Source of the DNA: Atribacteria bacterium SCGC AAA255-G05
GTDB taxonomy: Bacteria > Atribacterota > Phoenicimicrobiia > Phoenicimicrobiales > Phoenicimicrobiaceae
Direction: 5' to 3'
Length of the DNA stretch: 8,806 nucleotides
NCBI GenBank assembly: GCA_000405605.1
Contig: ASPA01000076.1
Span: 1-8,806, forward strand
Part shown: piece by piece, positions 5,057-8,806 of the stretch
Layout: the number at the start of each line of letters is the position of its first letter
Numbering within the stretch: position 1 is the first letter of the stretch
Notes under the pieces: model-generated
What the model saw: only the letters and a program-made list of their open reading frames with translations
The model's database searches: none
What the model was told of the DNA's origin: nothing
Translations under genes and position numbers: made by a program

Positions 5057-5236
5057 ATGCCACTGCCCAAGAGAAAAGAACAGTTAGAGAAATCTCTTAT
5101 AAGAGAAATTAACAATATAATATATCGAGAAATAAATGACCCAAGGATAAAATTTGTCACCATAACTAGAGTAAAGGTCTCGTCTGACCTAAAATATGCT
5201 GATATTTTTGTGACTATTTTTCGATACCGGCTTTAA
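5057..5236 (+). CDS. rbfA: Ribosome-binding factor A, truncated at a rearrangement junction
   Basis: RbfA is a small KH-fold 30S maturation and cold-shock factor of usually about 115-130 residues, typically encoded after infB. Residues 1-55 match the family well: a basic start, IREINNIIYREINDPRI (15-31), then the FVTITRVKVSSDLKYADIF strand region (33-51). After VTIF (52-55) the frame runs for four non-family codons (RYRL) and stops at 5236, because sequence from about 5222 onward is dnaK antisense. More than half the protein is missing, including the second half of the KH fold, so the product would not be functional. The start codon at 5057 follows GGGG at 5044-5047. Identification rests on the conserved N-terminal half plus its place after infB. 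Confidence 0.85.
   Translation: MPLPKRKEQLEKSLIREINNIIYREINDPRIKFVTITRVKVSSDLKYADIFVTIFRYRL
5210..5224. other. Rearrangement or chimaera junction between rbfA and dnaK
   Basis: To the left, + strand codons match RbfA through VTIF, ending at 5221. To the right, - strand codons match DnaK through IEK (5217-5225). The shared bases ATTTTT (5216-5221) belong plausibly to both genes, so the join probably happened at a microhomology of about 5-6 bases. Both genes lose their 3' parts at this point. Confidence 0.85.
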
Positions 5237-6977
5237 TATTTTCTGCATTATCCTCTTCTAAAGCCTTCTTAAGATCTTTTATGTTTTCATCTATTTCAGT
5301 TTTTTCTTCTTCACTAATCTTATCTCCGGAATCCTTTAGGGTTTTTTCTACAGAATAAATTAAAGTATCAGCCTGATTTTTAAGTTCTATCTTTTCCTTT
5401 AATTTCTTGTCTTCTTCAGAGAATTGCTCTGCTTCTTTTACTTTTTTATCTATCTCTTCATCAGTTAACCCACTTGACGCAGTAATGGTTATTTTCTGTT
5501 CTTTTTGAGTTCCTAAATCTTTTGCTTTAACATTTATAATACCGTTTCTATCGATATCAAAAGTTACTTCGATTTGAGGAATCCCCCTCGGTGCCGGTGG
5601 TATGCCAATCAATTGAAATCTTCCTAAACTGGTATCATCTTTAGCCATAGACCTTTCACCCTGTAATATATTTATATCAACAGCAGATTGATTATCAGCA
5701 GCAGTTGAAAATATCTGACTCTTGGAAGTAGGAATGGTACTATTTCTTTCAATCAAGCGAGTAGCAACTCCCCCTAAAGTTTCTATACCTAAAGATAGGG
5801 GTGTAACATCCAGTAATAAAATGTCTTTCTTTACTTCGCCTCCTAAAATACCAGCCTGAATTGCGGCTCCCATTGCCACCACTTCATCTGGATTAACTCC
5901 TTTATTTGCCTCTTTACCAAATATTTTCTTAACAGTTTCCTGTACTTTGGGCATTCTGGTTTGTCCGCCAACTAAAATAACTTCATTTATATCTTCTGCT
6001 TTTAATTTAGCATCTTCAAGCGCTTTATTACAGGGCTCTATAGTACTCTCAATTAGATCAGCTGTGAGCTGTTCTAATTTTGCTCTGGTTAGAGTAACGC
6101 TTAAATGTTTTGGCCCGCTGGCATCAGCGGTAACGAAAGGTAAATTAATCTCAGTTTCTAATGATGAGGATAATTCACATTTCGCTTTTTCTGCTGCTTC
6201 CTTTAATCTTTGCAAGGCCATTTGATCATTTTTTAAATCTATTCCGTTTTCTTTTTTGAAACCAGATACTAACCAATTTATTATTCTTTGGTCAAAATCA
6301 TCACCGCCCAGGAAGGTATTACCATTAGTAGATTTAACTTCATAGACTCCCTCTTCGCCAATATCTAAGATAGAAATATCAAAAGTTCCGCCTCCGAGAT
6401 CAAAAACTGCAACTTTTTCATTTTTTATTTTATCAAATCCATAAGCAAAGGCTGCTGCTGTTGGCTCGTTTATAATCCTTAATACATTTAAGCCAGCAAT
6501 TTTTCCCGCGCTTTTAGTTGCTTCTCTTTGGTTATCATTAAAATATGCCGGTACAGTAATTACTGCGTCATCTATTTTTTCTCCAATATGATCTTCGGCA
6601 GATTTTTTAAGTTTTTGTAGTATCATAGCTGAAATTTCTTGTGGACTATAAGCTTTACCTTTGGCCTCTATTTTAACATCAGTATGCCCTCCGGAAACTA
6701 ATTTAAAAGGTAAGTATTTTTTTGCTTTCTGCACTTCCTCATCATTGTATCTTCTGCCAATAAGTCTTTTAACCGAAAATATGGTATTTTCAGGATTGGT
6801 AACTGCTTGTCTTTTAGCTAATAAACCCACCAACCTTTCTCCCTTTTTAGTAAATGCAACTATAGAAGGAGTGGTTCTACCACCTTCTGCATTTTCTATG
6901 ATAACAGGTTTTCCGCCTTCTATAACTGCGACAACAGAATTAGTTGTTCCTAAATCAATTCCAATTATTTTTCCCAT
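5214..6977 (-). CDS. dnaK: Chaperone DnaK (Hsp70), C-terminus truncated at the junction
   Basis: DnaK is the ATP-dependent Hsp70 chaperone that works with DnaJ and GrpE. The 587 residues show the nucleotide-binding domain (about 1-380) with DLGTTNS (8-14), VFDLGGGTFD (191-200) and ILVGGQTRMP (334-343). The interdomain linker DILLLDVTPLSLGIET spans 385-400, the substrate-binding domain about 400-505, and the helical lid begins at about 505. The insertion at about 75-100 is the diderm-type quadrant-I insertion absent from Gram-positive DnaK. The lid ends abruptly at NIKAGIEK, and TAG (5214-5216) comes from the abutting rbfA sequence. About 50 residues, including the last lid helix and acidic tail, are missing compared with full-length homologues. 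The ATG has AAGGAG about 10 bases upstream, and grpE ends 29 bases earlier. dnaJ, often next, is not present. Confidence 0.96.
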   Translation of the reverse strand: MGKIIGIDLGTTNSVVAVIEGGKPVIIENAEGGRTTPSIVAFTKKGERLVGLLAKRQAVTNPENTIFSVKRLIGRRYNDEEVQKAKKYLPFKLVSGGHTDVKIEAKGKAYSPQEISAMILQKLKKSAEDHIGEKIDDAVITVPAYFNDNQREATKSAGKIAGLNVLRIINEPTAAAFAYGFDKIKNEKVAVFDLGGGTFDISILDIGEEGVYEVKSTNGNTFLGGDDFDQRIINWLVSGFKKENGIDLKNDQMALQRLKEAAEKAKCELSSSLETEINLPFVTADASGPKHLSVTLTRAKLEQLTADLIESTIEPCNKALEDAKLKAEDINEVILVGGQTRMPKVQETVKKIFGKEANKGVNPDEVVAMGAAIQAGILGGEVKKDILLLDVTPLSLGIETLGGVATRLIERNSTIPTSKSQIFSTAADNQSAVDINILQGERSMAKDDTSLGRFQLIGIPPAPRGIPQIEVTFDIDRNGIINVKAKDLGTQKEQKITITASSGLTDEEIDKKVKEAEQFSEEDKKLKEKIELKNQADTLIYSVEKTLKDSGDKISEEEKTEIDENIKDLKKALEEDNAENIKAGIEK

Positions 6978-7006
6978 GATATTATCTCTCCTTTTCTAAA
7001 TATTTT

Positions 7007-7651
7007 TTAATTTAATTTATTTTTGCCGGTATCTTTTTTCTCTTTAGTTGAAACCGCAACTTTTACCATTGCAGGTCTTAACACTTTAGACTTTATATAG
7101 TAACCTTTTAGAAATTCTTCCGTAACCATATCTTCTGAATGTTTATCTGTTTCTATTTTCATTACTGCGTTATGTTTATAGGGATCAAATCTATGACCGA
7201 TTGATTGCATGGATCTAACCCCTTCTTTGTTCAAAATATTACGAAATTCTTTTAGGGTATTATTAATTCCTTCTTTTATAGACTTGGTATCTTTTTCATT
7301 TTTGGTAGACTCTAAAGCTCTTTCTAGATTATCCAATACAGTTAATAAATCACTTATAAGTCTTTCGTTAGCAAATTCAATGAATTCCTTCTGTTTTTTC
7401 TCCTGTCGTTTTTTGTAATTATCAAAATCAGCTTGTAATCTTTCTAAATGTTTCAGATATTCTTTACATAAATTATCTTTTTCTTGAACCAATTTCTTGT
7501 TTTCTGATAATTCCTCTTCTATGTTTTTTAATTTTTCCTCTTTTTCTACTATCTTTCCAATTATTTCTTCTTTAGTCATTGATTTATATTTTTTACTATC
7601 CATTAATTTTCCTTTTTCCTGATGTTTCTTTTTGTTTTCTTTATTATACAT
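7007..7651 (-). CDS. grpE: Nucleotide exchange factor GrpE
   Basis: GrpE releases ADP from DnaK and acts as a thermosensor. From the ATG at 7651 the protein has 214 residues: a lysine- and glutamate-rich N-terminal extension, a long coiled-coil helix (about 25-95) that forms the dimer, helices to about 145, and the beta-domain that contacts DnaK. Family signatures are LQADFDNYKKR (72-82), GHRFDPYKHNAV (152-163) and GYYIKSKVLRPAMVKVA (183-199). GGAGGG (7657-7662) lies just upstream with suitable spacing to 7651. The in-frame GTG at 7657-7655 overlaps this site and is rejected. ATG at 7603, after an AAGGA, is a possible internal alternative start. The gene lies 39 bases after hrcA and 29 before dnaK, so all three should be one operon. 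Confidence 0.96.
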   Translation of the reverse strand: MYNKENKKKHQEKGKLMDSKKYKSMTKEEIIGKIVEKEEKLKNIEEELSENKKLVQEKDNLCKEYLKHLERLQADFDNYKKRQEKKQKEFIEFANERLISDLLTVLDNLERALESTKNEKDTKSIKEGINNTLKEFRNILNKEGVRSMQSIGHRFDPYKHNAVMKIETDKHSEDMVTEEFLKGYYIKSKVLRPAMVKVAVSTKEKKDTGKNKLN

Positions 7652-7675
7652 TAACACCCTCCGAAAATAAGCATT

Positions 7676-7698
7676 AATTTTAAGAACACCTTAAAATT
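7676..7698 (-). other. AT-rich inverted repeat at the hrcA-grpE boundary
   Basis: AATTTTAAG (7676-7684) and CTTAAAATT (7690-7698) are exact reverse complements with a 5-base loop. The hairpin overlaps the hrcA stop codon (7691-7693) and lies upstream of the grpE ribosome-binding site. It is too AT-rich and lacks a clear T-tract for a strong terminator. An mRNA processing or stability role is possible, since the B. subtilis dnaK operon transcript is known to be processed between hrcA and grpE. Confidence 0.5.
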
Positions 7699-8722
7699 CG
7701 GATAATATCTCACTTAATTTATCCGATATATATTCCGCAATGGAGACCATTCTAGGATAATCCATCCTGGTTGGACCTAAAATTCCTATTGCTCCGACTG
7801 ATTTACCTTTAATTCTATATTCACTGGTTACCAGGCTGCAATTTTGCATTTCTTTCAGTTTACTTTCTTTGCCGATAATTATTTTTGTCTTTCTTAATCC
7901 TAAATATCTTCTTATTGTGTTCGCCAATATATTTTCTTCTTCGATTAATGATAATATATAATTTAATTTATCTGTTTCTTTAAACTCAGGGAGTTTTATT
8001 ATGTTCATTCTACCATCTAAATAAACTTTATTTTCAGAATATTCAAAATCAAAACATTCTTCTAAAAATTTATGAATATAATTAAATCTTTCCTGAAATG
8101 AAATAATTTTATCTAATTCCTCTATTAATAAATTGTTTAAATTTGTTAAATTTACATCTTCTTCTACTAATTTACTATTTATAAAATTAGATAGATAGTT
8201 TAACCTATCTTTATTTATTTCTCCGGAAACTTTAATTATTTTTTGACAAATTAATCCTGTATCTGTAACTATAATAGTTAGAATGCGATTACTCCCCACC
8301 GGTATAAATTGAATATTTTTTACTAAATCATTATATATAACCGGTGCTAATACAACTCCTATATTATTAGTTAATTTCGATAATAATTGAGAAGTTATCT
8401 TCATCGTTTCTTCAAACTCTTTACTTTTGTTGTAAATCTGGATAATTTCTTTCTTTTCTTTTTCTCTTAAATGGCTTTTTATCATTAAATTATCTACATA
8501 AAATCTATAACCTTTATCGGTTGGAATTCTTCCTGATGAAGTATGCGGTTGCCATAAATAATCATATTTTTCTAACAAATACATTTCATGCCTTATTGTG
8601 GCAGTACTTAAATCCAAATTATATTTTTCCGCAATTATAGCCGAGCTAACGGGTTCAGCAGTAGTAATATATCTATGCACCACTGCTGTTAATATATTTT
8701 TCATTCTTTCATTTAATTCCAT
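7691..8722 (-). CDS. hrcA: Heat-inducible transcription repressor HrcA
   Basis: HrcA represses class I heat-shock genes by binding CIRCE and is itself kept active by chaperonin in known systems. The 343-residue protein has the N-terminal winged-helix DNA-binding domain (about 1-75) with VVHRYITTAEPVSS (14-27), LSTATIRHEMYLLE (38-51) and TSSGRIPTDKGYRFYVD (61-77). The GAF-like and dimerisation regions follow, and a conserved ending contains GKSVGAIGILGPTRMDYPRM before the final helix. Length is normal for the family. The ATG at 8722 is preceded by CGAGG (8730-8734) 7 bases away. The gene is first in the operon, directly under a CIRCE element, so autoregulation is strongly indicated. Confidence 0.97.
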   Translation of the reverse strand: MELNERMKNILTAVVHRYITTAEPVSSAIIAEKYNLDLSTATIRHEMYLLEKYDYLWQPHTSSGRIPTDKGYRFYVDNLMIKSHLREKEKKEIIQIYNKSKEFEETMKITSQLLSKLTNNIGVVLAPVIYNDLVKNIQFIPVGSNRILTIIVTDTGLICQKIIKVSGEINKDRLNYLSNFINSKLVEEDVNLTNLNNLLIEELDKIISFQERFNYIHKFLEECFDFEYSENKVYLDGRMNIIKLPEFKETDKLNYILSLIEEENILANTIRRYLGLRKTKIIIGKESKLKEMQNCSLVTSEYRIKGKSVGAIGILGPTRMDYPRMVSIAEYISDKLSEILSEF

Positions 8723-8735
8723 TTTTATACCTCGT

Positions 8736-8762
8736 TTAGCACTCTCGTAGTGAGAGTGCTAA
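8736..8762 (-). promoter_or_regulatory. CIRCE operator (HrcA binding site)
   Basis: TTAGCACTC (8736-8744), a 9-base spacer, then GAGTGCTAA (8754-8762) is a perfect match to the CIRCE consensus. The dyad lies between the promoter and the hrcA ribosome-binding site, beginning about 5 bases after the expected transcription start, so it is both operator and part of the leader RNA. It should make hrcA-grpE-dnaK heat-inducible through HrcA. Confidence 0.98.
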
Positions 8763-8773
8763 TTGCCTTAAAT

Positions 8774-8802
8774 AAGATATCACCATAGAACTTATTTGTC
8801 AA
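8774..8802 (-). promoter_or_regulatory. Sigma-70-type promoter of the hrcA-grpE-dnaK operon
   Basis: On the - strand a perfect TTGACA -35 (8797-8802) is followed after exactly 17 bases by TATCTT (8774-8779). Transcription would begin near 8767, just before CIRCE. This vegetative promoter plus CIRCE is the standard class I heat-shock arrangement; no sigma-32-like promoter is seen. Confidence 0.88.
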
Positions 8803-8806
8803 GATG

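Noticed and set aside
5057..5236. A genuine 59-residue short RbfA variant
   Set aside because: The last four residues come from dnaK antisense sequence and the frame ends mid-domain exactly at the junction, so truncation is the better explanation.
6661..6999. 112-codon + strand frame antisense to the dnaK 5' end
   Set aside because: It mirrors the conserved DnaK ATPase codons on the other strand and matches no family.
7652..7657. GTG start at 7657 for grpE
   Set aside because: The GTG overlaps the GGAGGG ribosome-binding site; the ATG at 7651 is correctly spaced from it.

Overview
The window is a piece of an AT-rich bacterial chromosome carrying two conserved housekeeping clusters that face each other. 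On the + strand are translation and transcription genes in the familiar order nusA, rnpM (ylxR), infB, rbfA. On the - strand is the heat-shock cluster hrcA, grpE, dnaK. The low GC content and HrcA/CIRCE control resemble Firmicutes, but DnaK carries the quadrant-I insertion (about residues 75-100) typical of diderm bacteria. With the unusual repeat-filled intergenic spacers, this suggests an uncultivated diderm lineage; Atribacterota is one guess, which the sequence alone cannot confirm.

Layout. Bases 1-616 hold no gene, only short degenerate repeats and three dispersed hairpins. A strong sigma-70-type promoter (617-645) and an intrinsic terminator-like hairpin (679-707) precede nusA (774-1856), an arrangement that suggests transcription attenuation of nusA. 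A 426-bp repeat-rich spacer leads to rnpM (2283-2570). A spacer made almost entirely of 8-bp repeat units then leads into an extended -10 promoter and infB (2778-4724). Another 332-bp repeat spacer precedes rbfA, which starts at 5057 and matches its family only up to about 5221.

At about 5216-5222 the sequence switches abruptly into the 3' part of dnaK on the opposite strand. Both rbfA (about half missing) and dnaK (about 50 C-terminal residues missing) are broken at the same few bases. This is a rearrangement or chimaera junction, either a real inversion or an assembly/amplification artefact. The - strand then reads dnaK (6977-5214), grpE (7651-7007) and hrcA (8722-7691), preceded by a perfect CIRCE operator (8736-8762) and a TTGACA-17-TATCTT promoter (8774-8802). 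dnaJ would be expected after dnaK but lies beyond the break.

How the genes work together. NusA, RnpM, IF2 and RbfA act in transcription elongation/termination, RNase P modulation, translation initiation and 30S maturation. HrcA represses its own operon through CIRCE, while GrpE and DnaK are the nucleotide-exchange factor and Hsp70 chaperone. The most unusual content is the spacer DNA: period-8 (TTGGTNAA-like) and period-7 (AGCGTAN, CGAGATA and CAGGAGT-like) word arrays, a 118-bp inverted repeat pair around nusA, and a small family of hairpins ending in RACAG.
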